64,000 nt of DNA, from contig NZ_CP077639.1 of assembly GCF_019056395.1 (NCBI RefSeq), forward strand, positions 212,501 through 276,500. Direction: 5' to 3'. Of this stretch, positions 16,264 through 24,802 are shown one piece after another. Each line of letters starts with the position of its first letter. The first letter of the stretch is position 1. Position numbers and translations under genes: made by a program. The notes under the pieces were generated by a model. That model saw nothing but the letters and a program-made list of their open reading frames with translations, had not been told where the DNA came from and searched no databases. This stretch comes from Terribacillus sp. DMT04. Lineage in GTDB: Bacteria > Bacillota > Bacilli > Bacillales > Amphibacillaceae.

Positions 16264-19200
16264 ATGCAGAAACGTATGACAAAGTGGCTCAGTATTTTGG
16301 CAATCGGGATTTTTCTTTTGTCTTTGTTTTCTCCTACAGCTTCACGAGCACAGTCTTCTGAGCGAACTTCTGTAAAAGCGAGTGAAGGTGTAGCAGCGAA
16401 AGTGGACAAAGATGTTACGTCGCAATTCAAAGCGGATGAACAAGTGACCTATTTGGTGAAGCTAAAGGATCAGGCAAATACGAAGAAAGCTGCTGAATTA
16501 GCGATTGAGAAGGCGGAAAAGCAGTCTGCTAATCTATCAGCAGAAGAGACGAAACGGATTCAGAATTCTGCTGTTGTAAGTAATTTGCGTGCAACAGCGG
16601 ATGCTTCCCAAGCGAACTTGCTCGATTATTTAAAGCAAGCGAAGGATAAAGGCGTTGTAAAGGCGTATGACGCTTATTATATCGTGAATGCGCTGAAAGT
16701 GACGAGCACGAAAGGTGTTATGGAAGATCTAGCTGCTTCGGAGGAAGTGGAGAAAATCCTTCCGAATAGAGAGCGTAAAATCCTTGAACCAACGAAGGCT
16801 GAAGAAGAGAAGGTCGCTGCTTTAGCTGAGGAAGTGGAAGCGTGGGGTGTAGAAAGGGTTGGAGCACCTGCAGTATGGCAGGAAACGGGATTGGATGGTT
16901 CCGGTATTGTGATTGGCGGCTTGGATACGGGTGTCCAGTATGATCATCCAGCGTTATTGGAAAAATACCGCGGCTATAATCCTGCTGATCCAGATAACGT
17001 GACGCATGAATTCAACTGGTATGATGCGGTTGACGGAGAGGCTGTCCCGTACGATGACTTGGATCATGGTACACATACAATTGGTTCAGCAGTCGGTGCA
17101 GCAGCAGATGGCACTGCTGATATCGGTGTGGCGCCGGGTGCAAAATGGATTGCAGTAAAAGCTTTCCATCCTGATACTGGCCAAGGGCAGACGACGGACG
17201 CTATTCTCTTGGATGCAGCTGAGTGGATGCTGGCTCCTAAGGATGAGGCAGGTACACCGCATCCCGAAAAGGCACCTGATATTATCAATAACTCTTGGGG
17301 CGGCGGTCCAGGCTTGGATGAGTGGTACCGGGATGTTGTGCAGACATGGCGCAGTGCGGGAATTGTTCCAGTTTTCTCAGCGGGTAATGATGGCGAAGCC
17401 GGAGATGCAACCGTTTCGGCACCATCCAATTATCCAGAGTCAATTTCAGTAGCTTCTACAAATAGCGAAGATGGACTGTCAAATACCTCTTCTCGCGGGC
17501 CATCTCCGTATGAAGGTGAAATTAAGCCGGATATTGCAGCGCCTGGAGTAAATGTTTACTCCTCCGTCAGCGGCAGTGGCTATAGTGCTGCATTCAGTGG
17601 AACATCGATGGCAGCTCCGCATGTGAGCGGTGTAATTGCGCTGCTTTTGCAGGCCGATAGCTCGCTCACTATAGATGAGATTGAGACTATTCTGTATGAT
17701 ACAGCGGAAAGGCAAACAAACAGTGATTATCCAGATGAAATCAATGAAGGCTTTGGTCATGGTATTGTGAATGCTTATTTGGCTGTATCTTCTATCACTT
17801 CCGGTGTTGGCGAGATTAACGGAAGTGTTTATCAAGATGGAGAGGACCAAGAAGCGGCAGTTATTGCTCATGATGCAATCACAGAAGTGTATCAAGGTGC
17901 AGCAACGCCGCTCACCGCAGTTGTCACGGATAATGTGAGTGCTGATACGGTGACACTTCAATATAAGAAAGATGAAGGAGAATGGCAAACAGTTGAGGCG
18001 GCACTTGTAGAGGGAAATGCAGCAAGCGGAACATATCAAGCAGTACTACCAGCGGAAGCGACAACAGGTTCTGCGTTAGCTTATAAATTTGTTGCGACAG
18101 ACTTCGGTGGTAATACGTCAGAGACAGACGTATATAATGTGGAGCTGCTTATACCATTAAATGTAGGGTATACGCAGGATTTTGAAGAAGAGCCGGCTGG
18201 TTGGACATCATTTGGCGATCAGAATTCCTGGGAATGGGGAGCGCCAGCTGCTGGACCTGAAGCAGCGGCTTCAGGTGAGAAGGTTTATGGTACAGGTGCT
18301 TACCTAAACAATGCAGATGCCACTTTGCTTGCTCCGCCGGTGGCAGTCCCAGAAGAGGGAGAAACATACTTGCAGTTCCAATCATGGTTTGATTTGGAGA
18401 GCAACTATGATTACGGGCACGTTGTTGTTTCAACAGATAAGGAAAACTGGGAGCAGGTAGGTTCATACAATGGTGCTAATGGTGCTTGGACCGCAGATGA
18501 AGTGAATTTGAGTGATTATGCGGGACAGACAGTTTACGTTGGTTTCCATATAGAATCAGATGGTAGTATCAGCAAGCAGGGCTGGTATATCGATGACGTA
18601 GCCATTTCAGACACTTCTAATGCTTCTGCATCAATTATGAAAGACGCGAAGAAGGTAAAAGAGGATGCGAAGCAAATAACCGAAAGTGCGAAGGGTAAGA
18701 AAAAAGTGAAGGCGAAAAAACTCGCTCCAACACCAATCAGAAATGTACAAGGCCCAACGCTGCCAGATGGGCAGGCAGATTATACAGAAATAGGCCCTAC
18801 AGCATTGCCAGTTGATGCGACGGTAACGGTGCAGGAAACGGGACGAAGCGTCCAAACAGATTCGGCAGACGGCAGCTATCGTTTAATGCAGGCGCCAGGG
18901 GATGTCACATTAGAAGCTTCTGCATATGGCTTCCATTCCAGTACAGCTCCTGTCACAGTTTCAGAGGGGACAGCTGTTACGCAGAACTTCACGCTAAACC
19001 CAATTTCAGAGGGGACGGTAACAGGTAAAGTCACGAATGCCAAGACTGGAGAAGCTGTTGAAGGAGCAAGAGTATATGTAGTCGAAGATGCTGCCGTGCA
19101 GCCAGTTGAAACAGATGAAAACGGCATATACACGCTATCTGCTTACGAAGGGACATACACACTCAAAATAACTGCTGCATCCTTTAAAGGCGCAGAATTG

Positions 19201-20589
19201 GAAGTAACGATAACAGCGGATGAGACAGCGGAGGAGAATGTTAAACTAGAGCCATTTATCGGTTTCGCCGGTGAAATTGGTTATGACGATGGCACGGCTG
19301 AGAATGCCAAAGCCTATTATGATGCAGGTAATGGCTGGGCTGTGAAATTTACGCTGGCGGAAGGGCAGTCTTCTGCACTTGTGACGGGTGGCTTGTTCCG
19401 ATTCTGGGATGAAAGTTTTCCAACACCAGGCGGCACTGATTTTGCAGTCGAGATATATGATGATTCCGGAGAAGATGGAGCGCCAGGTAAGAAGCTGGCC
19501 GGACCAATAGCTGGGGAAGCACTTCGAAACGGAGAATGGACGCAGGTTGATCTATCAGGAGAAGGAGTAGTAGTCAATTCTGATTTCTATATCCAATATG
19601 TCCAGACTGAAGCCAATCCAAATACGCCGGCGTTGGCAACCGATGAAGATGGTGAATTCTCCGGCCGCAGCTTGCAATACGTTGGCGGAGAATGGAGTTC
19701 TGTGCCTGAAGCAGAAGGAAATTATATGATCCGCGCGCTTGTTGATTATGAGGCAGAAGCGCCAGTGATTACATCTCCTTCACCTGATACAGTTACGAAG
19801 GATAACAAAGTGACGGTGGAAGGAACCGCTTTACCAGGCGGGACCGTAGAAGTCAGCAATAACGGAGAAGTCGCTGCATCTGTTGAAGCAACAGAGAAAG
19901 GGGCATTTACTGCTGAAGTGGAGCTGGCAGAAGGGGAAAACAGCTTAACAGCTGTGACAAAGCTAGAAAACGGCAGTACTGCACCGTCAGAAGCTGTTAC
20001 TGTTATTCATGATCTAACAGCACCTGAACTGAGCATTACAGCTCCTGAGGATGCTAGCAAAACCAATAAGGAGACTGTCACTGTGACAGGTACCGTGACA
20101 GATGATTATTTGGATAAGCTGACAATCAATGGTGCGAAAGCAAATGTGAAAGAAGATGGCACATTCTCTAAGCGTATTCTTTTGGAGGAAGGTGCAAATA
20201 AAATAAAGGTAGTTGCAACAGACCAAGCGGGTAACAAAACGAAACAGGTGATCCATTTAGAGGCGGATTACACAGCACCAGTGCTGGAAAATGTGCAGCC
20301 AGCTCAAGATACAAACTTGCAGCCTGGGGAGACTGTTGTCATTTCCTTCGAGTCAGAGCCTGGACTAGAAGATGCGACCTTCTATTTGAAGGCGCCGCTA
20401 ACGAACTTCCGGACAACAGCACAAGCAACAGAATTGCCGATGCGTGAGACAGAAGATGGTCATTATGTAGGCTACTGGACAGCAACGTCTTCTGCGAAAC
20501 TGGATGGAGCGGACATTGTTGTGAAAGCAACAGATGCATTTGGCAACAAGACGGAGGCAACAGCGTCAGGGAAGGTATTTGTAGAATAA
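16264..20589 (+). CDS. bpr: Secreted S8 serine protease, bacillopeptidase F type
   Basis: This 1441-residue exported subtilisin-family protease has a signal peptide (about residues 1-30, WLSILAIGIFLLSLFSPTAS), then an I9-type propeptide (VTYLVKLKDQA). The catalytic domain has Asp221 in GGLDTGVQ, His268 in LDHGTHTIG and Ser448 in SGTSMAAPHVSG. After it come a MAM/M6-type lectin-like domain (about 635-785, ending in GWYIDDVAISD), a lysine-rich linker, two carboxypeptidase-regulatory-like beta domains, a further beta domain, and C-terminal Big/Ig-like repeats (ITSPSPDTVTKDNKVTVEG onward). Length and order match Bpr of B. subtilis (about 1430 residues). The ATG at 16264 is chosen because the signal peptide begins there and AGGGAG lies upstream. 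No LPXTG anchor is seen, so it is probably released. Confidence 0.92.
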   Translation: MQKRMTKWLSILAIGIFLLSLFSPTASRAQSSERTSVKASEGVAAKVDKDVTSQFKADEQVTYLVKLKDQANTKKAAELAIEKAEKQSANLSAEETKRIQNSAVVSNLRATADASQANLLDYLKQAKDKGVVKAYDAYYIVNALKVTSTKGVMEDLAASEEVEKILPNRERKILEPTKAEEEKVAALAEEVEAWGVERVGAPAVWQETGLDGSGIVIGGLDTGVQYDHPALLEKYRGYNPADPDNVTHEFNWYDAVDGEAVPYDDLDHGTHTIGSAVGAAADGTADIGVAPGAKWIAVKAFHPDTGQGQTTDAILLDAAEWMLAPKDEAGTPHPEKAPDIINNSWGGGPGLDEWYRDVVQTWRSAGIVPVFSAGNDGEAGDATVSAPSNYPESISVASTNSEDGLSNTSSRGPSPYEGEIKPDIAAPGVNVYSSVSGSGYSAAFSGTSMAAPHVSGVIALLLQADSSLTIDEIETILYDTAERQTNSDYPDEINEGFGHGIVNAYLAVSSITSGVGEINGSVYQDGEDQEAAVIAHDAITEVYQGAATPLTAVVTDNVSADTVTLQYKKDEGEWQTVEAALVEGNAASGTYQAVLPAEATTGSALAYKFVATDFGGNTSETDVYNVELLIPLNVGYTQDFEEEPAGWTSFGDQNSWEWGAPAAGPEAAASGEKVYGTGAYLNNADATLLAPPVAVPEEGETYLQFQSWFDLESNYDYGHVVVSTDKENWEQVGSYNGANGAWTADEVNLSDYAGQTVYVGFHIESDGSISKQGWYIDDVAISDTSNASASIMKDAKKVKEDAKQITESAKGKKKVKAKKLAPTPIRNVQGPTLPDGQADYTEIGPTALPVDATVTVQETGRSVQTDSADGSYRLMQAPGDVTLEASAYGFHSSTAPVTVSEGTAVTQNFTLNPISEGTVTGKVTNAKTGEAVEGARVYVVEDAAVQPVETDENGIYTLSAYEGTYTLKITAASFKGAELEVTITADETAEENVKLEPFIGFAGEIGYDDGTAENAKAYYDAGNGWAVKFTLAEGQSSALVTGGLFRFWDESFPTPGGTDFAVEIYDDSGEDGAPGKKLAGPIAGEALRNGEWTQVDLSGEGVVVNSDFYIQYVQTEANPNTPALATDEDGEFSGRSLQYVGGEWSSVPEAEGNYMIRALVDYEAEAPVITSPSPDTVTKDNKVTVEGTALPGGTVEVSNNGEVAASVEATEKGAFTAEVELAEGENSLTAVTKLENGSTAPSEAVTVIHDLTAPELSITAPEDASKTNKETVTVTGTVTDDYLDKLTINGAKANVKEDGTFSKRILLEEGANKIKVVATDQAGNKTKQVIHLEADYTAPVLENVQPAQDTNLQPGETVVISFESEPGLEDATFYLKAPLTNFRTTAQATELPMRETEDGHYVGYWTATSSAKLDGADIVVKATDAFGNKTEATASGKVFVE

Positions 20590-20595
20590 ACAAGG

Positions 20596-20627
20596 AAGGA
20601 CCCGTCATCACGACGGGTCCTTCTTCT
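20596..20627. terminator. Terminator after the protease (bidirectional)
   Basis: AAGGACCCGTC pairs with CGACGGGTCCTT around a short loop, followed by CTTCTT. It lies between the convergent protease and dehydrogenase genes. Confidence 0.9.
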
Positions 20628-22015
20628 TATATGCCAATGGAAATATATTTTGTTTCTAAATAAGGCTCAATGCCCTCAATCCCGCCTTCGCGGCCGATTC
20701 CGCTTTCCTTCATGCCGCCAAACGGAGCTTGTACAGCGGATGGACCGCCATCATTCCAGCCGATAATTCCGTATTTTAAGTTCTCTGCGATATACAGACC
20801 GCGGCGGTAGTTTTCAGTGAAGAAATATGCTGCTAAGCCGAATGGCGTGTCATTTGCCAAACGGATTGCTTCGTCAATGTCAGAATAAGTTGTAATCGGT
20901 GCGACGGGTCCGAACGTTTCTTCGTGCATGATATCCATGTCATCTGTTACTTGGTCCAGGACAGTTGGATGGACGAAGAAGCAGCCTTTATCGGTATCGG
21001 CATCAAAGGTACCACCGGTAAGTACTTTTGCACCTTTGGACTTGGCATCTTCGATTTGAGCTGTGATCTTATCAAAGCCCTTTTTATTGATAATTGGCCC
21101 GATTGCAACATCATCTTCTGTGCCTGCGCCGACTTTTAAATCAGCTGCTGCTTTTGTGAATGCAGTTGTGAACGCTTCTTTGACTGATTCATGAACGAGC
21201 AGCCGATTCGCGCACACACACGTTTGACCGGCGTTGCGGAACTTGGAAGCTAGAGCATGATTTACGGCTCTATCAATATCTGCATGTTCATCGACAATAA
21301 GCGGAGCATGTCCCCCAAGTTCCATTGATACATGTTTCACGCTATCAGCACTTTGTTTTATGAGCAGCTTCCCTACAGGAGTGGACCCAGTAAAGGAAAT
21401 TTTACGGATATGCGGATGATCGGTGAAAATTTTGCCAACTTTTTTACCGTCAGCATTTGTATATTGGATAACATCTTCTGGTATGCCAGCTTCATGTGCC
21501 AATTCCACAAGGCGGATAGCTGTTAGTGGTGTGTCTGGAGCTGGCTTTATAATGAATGTACAGCCCGCGGCTAGTGCGGGTGCAGCTTTTCTTGTAATCA
21601 TTGCTGCAGGGAAATTCCATGGTGTAATCGCTGCAACGGGACCGACAGCCTCTCGCGTGACGAGCATGCGCTTATCTGTAGTAGAAGCGGGGATTGTGCG
21701 GCCGTAAACACGTTTAGCTTCTTCAGCGAACCATTCAATATAACCGGCAGCGTATAATACTTCCCCTTCAGCTTCTTTGAGCGGTTTACCGTTTTCGGCT
21801 GTCATTAAGGCAGCAAGCTCCGCTTTATTTTCGATGATCAAGTCATGCCAGGCACGAAGCAGCTTGCTGCGATGTGTAGCAGAGGTTTTGGACCAGTCAG
21901 GAAAAGCTTGATGAATTTTCTCGATTTTATCATTGATTGTTTTGTCTGAATCAATTTGCACTTTTTCAATTAATTCTCCGGTAGCTGGATTTGTTACATC
22001 GAAAGTTTGTGTCAT
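20627..22015 (-). CDS. gabD: NAD(P)-dependent succinate-semialdehyde dehydrogenase
   Basis: This 462-residue enzyme of the aldehyde dehydrogenase superfamily oxidises succinate semialdehyde to succinate, the last step of the GABA shunt. Visible hallmarks are the Rossmann entry [24 protein letters not shown] for cofactor binding, the general base Glu in [11 protein letters not shown] (about 229), and the nucleophile Cys in [11 protein letters not shown] (about 263). The CVC arrangement and overall similarity favour GabD over other aldehyde dehydrogenases, though relatives with wider substrate use exist. It is a single gene with AGGAGC upstream; no gabT or GABA permease is adjacent. Confidence 0.88.
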   Translation of the reverse strand: MTQTFDVTNPATGELIEKVQIDSDKTINDKIEKIHQAFPDWSKTSATHRSKLLRAWHDLIIENKAELAALMTAENGKPLKEAEGEVLYAAGYIEWFAEEAKRVYGRTIPASTTDKRMLVTREAVGPVAAITPWNFPAAMITRKAAPALAAGCTFIIKPAPDTPLTAIRLVELAHEAGIPEDVIQYTNADGKKVGKIFTDHPHIRKISFTGSTPVGKLLIKQSADSVKHVSMELGGHAPLIVDEHADIDRAVNHALASKFRNAGQTCVCANRLLVHESVKEAFTTAFTKAAADLKVGAGTEDDVAIGPIINKKGFDKITAQIEDAKSKGAKVLTGGTFDADTDKGCFFVHPTVLDQVTDDMDIMHEETFGPVAPITTYSDIDEAIRLANDTPFGLAAYFFTENYRRGLYIAENLKYGIIGWNDGGPSAVQAPFGGMKESGIGREGGIEGIEPYLETKYISIGI

Positions 22016-22248
22016 TTTGTATGCTCCTTTTTCGTCTTTTTATAGCAAATGACTAGCAATTAAATTTTCTATCTTACAAAAGAAATTATATCTTTTTCTC
22101 TATATTCCTGTTTTTAGAACAAAATATGCAAGAATATCAGAGAATGTTATAGAGGCTGAAAACGTTGATATGACGCGGTTTATATAGCCATTCAGGGGAG
22201 TGAGAGAGAAGAGTAGTTATCAGAATAAAAAGAAATCTATAAAATGGG

Positions 22249-22278
22249 TTTACAAATGGTTGCATCCCTGTATATAAT
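22249..22278 (+). promoter_or_regulatory. Promoter of the tRNA cluster
   Basis: TTTACA (22249-22254) and TATAAT (22273-22278) with an 18-bp spacer, about 55 bp before the first tRNA. The rest of 22016-22248 shows no gene. Confidence 0.75.
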
Positions 22279-22332
22279 AACTCTTGTCAGTTTCGAGTTA
22301 CGAAAAACACAACGATGACAAACAGACAATCT

Positions 22333-22404
22333 GGCCCGTTGGTCAAGCGGTTAAGACACCGCCCTTTCACGGCGGTAACACGGGTTCGAATCCCGTACGG
22401 GTCA
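22333..22404 (+). tRNA. tRNA-Glu (TTC)
   Basis: Acceptor GGCCCGT pairs with ACGGGTC (one G-T pair). The anticodon loop CTTTCAC gives TTC. CCA is not encoded. Confidence 0.95.
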
Positions 22405-22411
22405 TCAAGTT

Positions 22412-22487
22412 GGAGGATTAGCTCAGCTGGGAGAGCATCTGCCTTACAAGCAGAGGGTCGGCGGTTCGAGCCCGTCATCCTCCACCA
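22412..22487 (+). tRNA. tRNA-Val (TAC)
   Basis: Acceptor GGAGGAT pairs with ATCCTCC. The anticodon loop CTTACAA gives TAC. CCA is encoded. Confidence 0.96.
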
Positions 22488-22518
22488 CTTGCTTGATAAA
22501 AAAACATTGAAAAAGATG

Positions 22519-22547
22519 TTGACAAGCTAAATCCCACATGTTAAGAT
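22519..22547 (+). promoter_or_regulatory. Internal promoter within the tRNA cluster
   Basis: A consensus -35 TTGACA (22519-22524) and TAAGAT (22542-22547) with a 17-bp spacer lie in the longest gap of the cluster (22488-22586), about 40 bp before tRNA-Thr. Confidence 0.8.
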
Positions 22548-22586
22548 ATCATTCGTGGCGGTTGAAACAAACAAATTTAATAACAC

Positions 22587-22662
<76 letters not shown>

Positions 22663-22670
22663 GATAGTTT

Positions 22671-22756
22671 GGAGGGATAGCGAAGTTGGCCAAACGCGGC
22701 GGACTGTAAATCCGCTCCCATCGGGTTCGTAGGTTCGAGTCCTACTCCCTCCACCA
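22671..22756 (+). tRNA. tRNA-Tyr (GTA)
   Basis: A class II tRNA with a long variable arm. Acceptor GGAGGGA pairs with TCCCTCC. The loop CTGTAAA gives GTA. CCA is encoded. Confidence 0.96.
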
Positions 22757-22763
22757 TCTATAT

Positions 22764-22837
22764 TGGGCTATAGCCAAGCGGTAAGGCAACGGGTTTTGGT
22801 CTCGTGATCGTTGGTTCGAATCCAGCTAGCCCAGCCA
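22764..22837 (+). tRNA. tRNA-Gln (TTG)
   Basis: Acceptor TGGGCTA pairs with TAGCCCA. The loop TTTTGGT gives TTG. CCA is encoded. Confidence 0.96.
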
Positions 22838-22866
22838 TTTGATTTCTTACACAATAGAATGTTTTT

Positions 22867-22939
22867 GAGCCATTAGCTCAGTTGGTAGAGCATCTGACTT
22901 TTAATCAGAGGGTCGAAGGTTCGAGTCCTTCATGGCTCA
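22867..22939 (+). tRNA. tRNA-Lys (TTT)
   Basis: Acceptor GAGCCAT pairs with ATGGCTC. The loop CTTTTAA gives TTT. CCA is not encoded. Confidence 0.96.
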
Positions 22940-22974
22940 CTTTATAGATCAGTTCTTGTAACTGCTTCTATTGC

Positions 22975-23054
22975 GCGGGTGTGGTGGAATTGGCAGACAC
23001 GCTAGACTTAGGATCTAGTGCTTCGGCGTGGGGGTTCAAGTCCCTCCACCCGCA
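22975..23054 (+). tRNA. tRNA-Leu (TAG)
   Basis: A class II tRNA with a variable arm (GTGCTTCGGCGT). Acceptor GCGGGTG pairs with CACCCGC. The loop CTTAGGA gives TAG. CCA is not encoded. Confidence 0.96.
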
Positions 23055-23073
23055 TCATAAATACTTCTGCAGG

Positions 23074-23148
23074 GCGGAAGTAGTTCAGTGGTAGAACACC
23101 ACCTTGCCAAGGTGGGGGTCGCGGGTTCAAATCCCGTCTTCCGCTCCA
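23074..23148 (+). tRNA. tRNA-Gly (GCC)
   Basis: Acceptor GCGGAAG pairs with CTTCCGC. The loop TTGCCAA gives GCC. CCA is encoded. Confidence 0.96.
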
Positions 23149-23151
23149 CAT

Positions 23152-23224
23152 GGGGCCTTAGCTCAGCTGGGAGAGCGCCTGCTTTGCACGCAGGAGGTCA
23201 GCGGTTCGATCCCGCTAGGCTCCA
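23152..23224 (+). tRNA. tRNA-Ala (TGC)
   Basis: Acceptor GGGGCCT pairs with AGGCTCC (one G-T pair). The loop TTTGCAC gives TGC. CCA is not encoded. It is the last tRNA of the cluster. Confidence 0.95.
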
Positions 23225-23231
23225 TCCATAT

Positions 23232-23292
23232 AAGTCGTCCAATAGGACGGCTTTTTTTATTTGCACAGGAGACATACTCCTGTGCTTTTTTT
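23232..23292 (+). terminator. Tandem terminators of the tRNA cluster
   Basis: Two hairpins in a row: AAGTCGTCC/GGACGGCTT with seven T residues (23232-23258), and GCACAGGAG/CTCCTGTGC with seven T residues (23263-23292). Confidence 0.93.
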
Positions 23293-23351
23293 GTTTATCC
23301 CAGCATCTCTGGGGAAAAATAGCAGAAGAGATGCTAACTGGAGGGATGAAG

Positions 23352-23810
23352 ATGGAAGAGAAACATACATATAATCGAAGAAATTGTCTTTCGGGTATCT
23401 TATTCGGTTTTGGGTTAGCTGCATTTGTTGATGAAGCTGTTTTTCATCAACTGCTGCACTGGCATCATTTTTATGATTTGTCTACTACGAGCTGGGGGCT
23501 GATCTCCGACGGCTTTTTCCATGCTTTCAGCTGGTTTGCTACTGTTGGCGGTTTGTTCTTGCTGGCAGACTTGCGCAGACGCAAAAAGATGATACCTATG
23601 CTATGGTGGGGAATGGTTCTTTTAGGAAGTGGTGTTTTTCAGTTGTATGATGGTATCATCCAGCATAAGGTGATGCGACTTCACCAAATTCGTTATGGTG
23701 TAGACAATATTTTTTATTATGACTTGGTTTGGAATGGAATAGGAGCAGTGCTGCTGATTGTTGGAGTATTGCTTGTCTGGCTATCCAGGAGGAAAAAGCA
23801 TGCACAATGA
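23352..23810 (+). CDS. DUF2243 membrane protein
   Basis: This 152-residue protein has about four transmembrane helices and conserved histidines (DEAVFHQLLHWHHFYD, QLYDGIIQHKVMRLHQIRY), the DUF2243 pattern. Its biochemical role is not known. The ATG at 23352 is chosen because TGGAGGG lies 6 bases upstream; longer readings run into the tRNA genes. It overlaps the start of the CtaG-like gene, so the two are translated together. The DUF2243-CtaG pair recurs in Bacilli and suggests a link with copper or cytochrome oxidase assembly. The histidine-rich membrane face would suit metal handling, which is inference. Confidence 0.85.
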   Translation: MEEKHTYNRRNCLSGILFGFGLAAFVDEAVFHQLLHWHHFYDLSTTSWGLISDGFFHAFSWFATVGGLFLLADLRRRKKMIPMLWWGMVLLGSGVFQLYDGIIQHKVMRLHQIRYGVDNIFYYDLVWNGIGAVLLIVGVLLVWLSRRKKHAQ

Positions 23811-24564
23811 TAAACTGGCATTAATCATAGCTTTCTTAGCGATTCTTGGCTATTTGCTGGCAATGAAATTTTCAGCGAGAAAGTTTGAGGCATGGCCAAT
23901 TTATCGGCTGCTCCTGTTTGGGGCTGGTGTTGCAGTTGGGATTCAGGCGCTTGCTGGGCCAGTAGCGATGCATGCACATCATAGTTTTGTTTTCCACATG
24001 CTGGGTCATTTGCTACTTGGTATGCTTGCTCCGCTGCTAATCGTTTTGTCGCGTCCTCTTACGCTGCTTCTGCGTGCACTGCCGCAAAGGCGAGGGCAAG
24101 CTGTATCCCGTCTATTTCGCAGTATGTATGCTCGGTTTCTAATTCATCCTGTTACTGCCGCTGTATTGAATATCGGCGGTCTATGGGTTCTGTATACGAC
24201 TTCTTTGTATCATTATATGCATCAAGTAAATTGGGTATCATTCTTGGTTCATGTGCATGTATTTGCAGCGGGATACTTGTTTACGATGGCCATGCTGTAT
24301 ACAGATCCAGTTCCTTATCGAAAAAGCTATCTTTTCCGCGCTTTTGTGTTCGTCGGAGCGCTGGCAGGACACGGCATATTGTCCAAGTACCTCTATGCTA
24401 ATCCGCCGACTGGTGTAGATGCTGATGAAGCGCAAGAAGGAGCAATACTGATGTACTATGGCGGTGACCTTGTTGATCTTATCTTGATTGTGATTCTGTG
24501 CTGGCAATGGTATCGGGCGGCAGCGCCGGAGCATAAATTATCTGCAAGCGAGGCTAGGACGTAA
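23800..24564 (+). CDS. ctaG: Cytochrome c oxidase assembly factor, CtaG/Caa3_CtaG family
   Basis: This 254-residue protein has about seven membrane helices. It shows the Caa3_CtaG features: HAHHSFVFHMLGHLLLGMLAPLL near residue 50, HPVTAAVLNIGGLWVLY in the middle, and HVHVFAAGYLFTMAML. Family members support assembly of caa3-type oxidase, probably by delivering copper. AGGAGG lies 8 bases before ATG 23800, which is inside the end of the DUF2243 gene. No oxidase genes are adjacent here, so this may be a second copy or paralogue. Confidence 0.85.
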   Translation: MHNDKLALIIAFLAILGYLLAMKFSARKFEAWPIYRLLLFGAGVAVGIQALAGPVAMHAHHSFVFHMLGHLLLGMLAPLLIVLSRPLTLLLRALPQRRGQAVSRLFRSMYARFLIHPVTAAVLNIGGLWVLYTTSLYHYMHQVNWVSFLVHVHVFAAGYLFTMAMLYTDPVPYRKSYLFRAFVFVGALAGHGILSKYLYANPPTGVDADEAQEGAILMYYGGDLVDLILIVILCWQWYRAAAPEHKLSASEART

Positions 24565-24580
24565 CTGTTTAAGCTATATG

Positions 24581-24626
24581 AAAATCCAAACAATACTGCA
24601 ATTAGCAGCATTGTTTGGATTTTTTG
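24581..24626 (+). terminator. Terminator of the DUF2243-ctaG operon
   Basis: A long stem AAATCCAAACAAT/ATTGTTTGGATTT (with CTG/CAG inside) ends in a T run. Confidence 0.95.
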
Positions 24627-24738
24627 CATGAAAGAGTATGGATTTAGTAATTGTTCGCTTTTAGTATGCATAATCTTGGTTTGTTCTAGAATCTTTTCAT
24701 GTTTTGCAAACTATTCGGCAAAATACTTCTGTAAACGA

Positions 24739-24765
24739 TTTACATAGTGTCAAGACACATGTAAA
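24739..24765 (+). promoter_or_regulatory. NiaR-type operator overlapping the niaP promoter
   Basis: A 27-bp near-palindrome has half-sites TTTACATAGTGTC and GACACATGTAAA. This fits the ACA(T)GTGT/ACACATGT pattern I know for the niacin repressor NiaR (YrxA) in Firmicutes. A promoter TTTACA-17 bp-TAAACT (24739-24767) is superimposed. The niacin-transporter-like gene starts 38 bp later. Confidence 0.75.
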
Positions 24766-24802
24766 CTAGTGATGTTAAATACTAGAATGTAGAGGTGCTG
24801 GA

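Noticed and set aside
17479-18039. Long leftward frames opposite the protease gene (also near 10341, 10953, 30105 and 47589 opposite other genes)
   Set aside because: They are antisense shadows of well-supported genes with no initiation signals or recognisable motifs.
23088-23351. N-terminal extension of the DUF2243 protein
   Set aside because: This stretch is tRNA-Gly and tRNA-Ala; the real start at 23352 has a good ribosome binding site.
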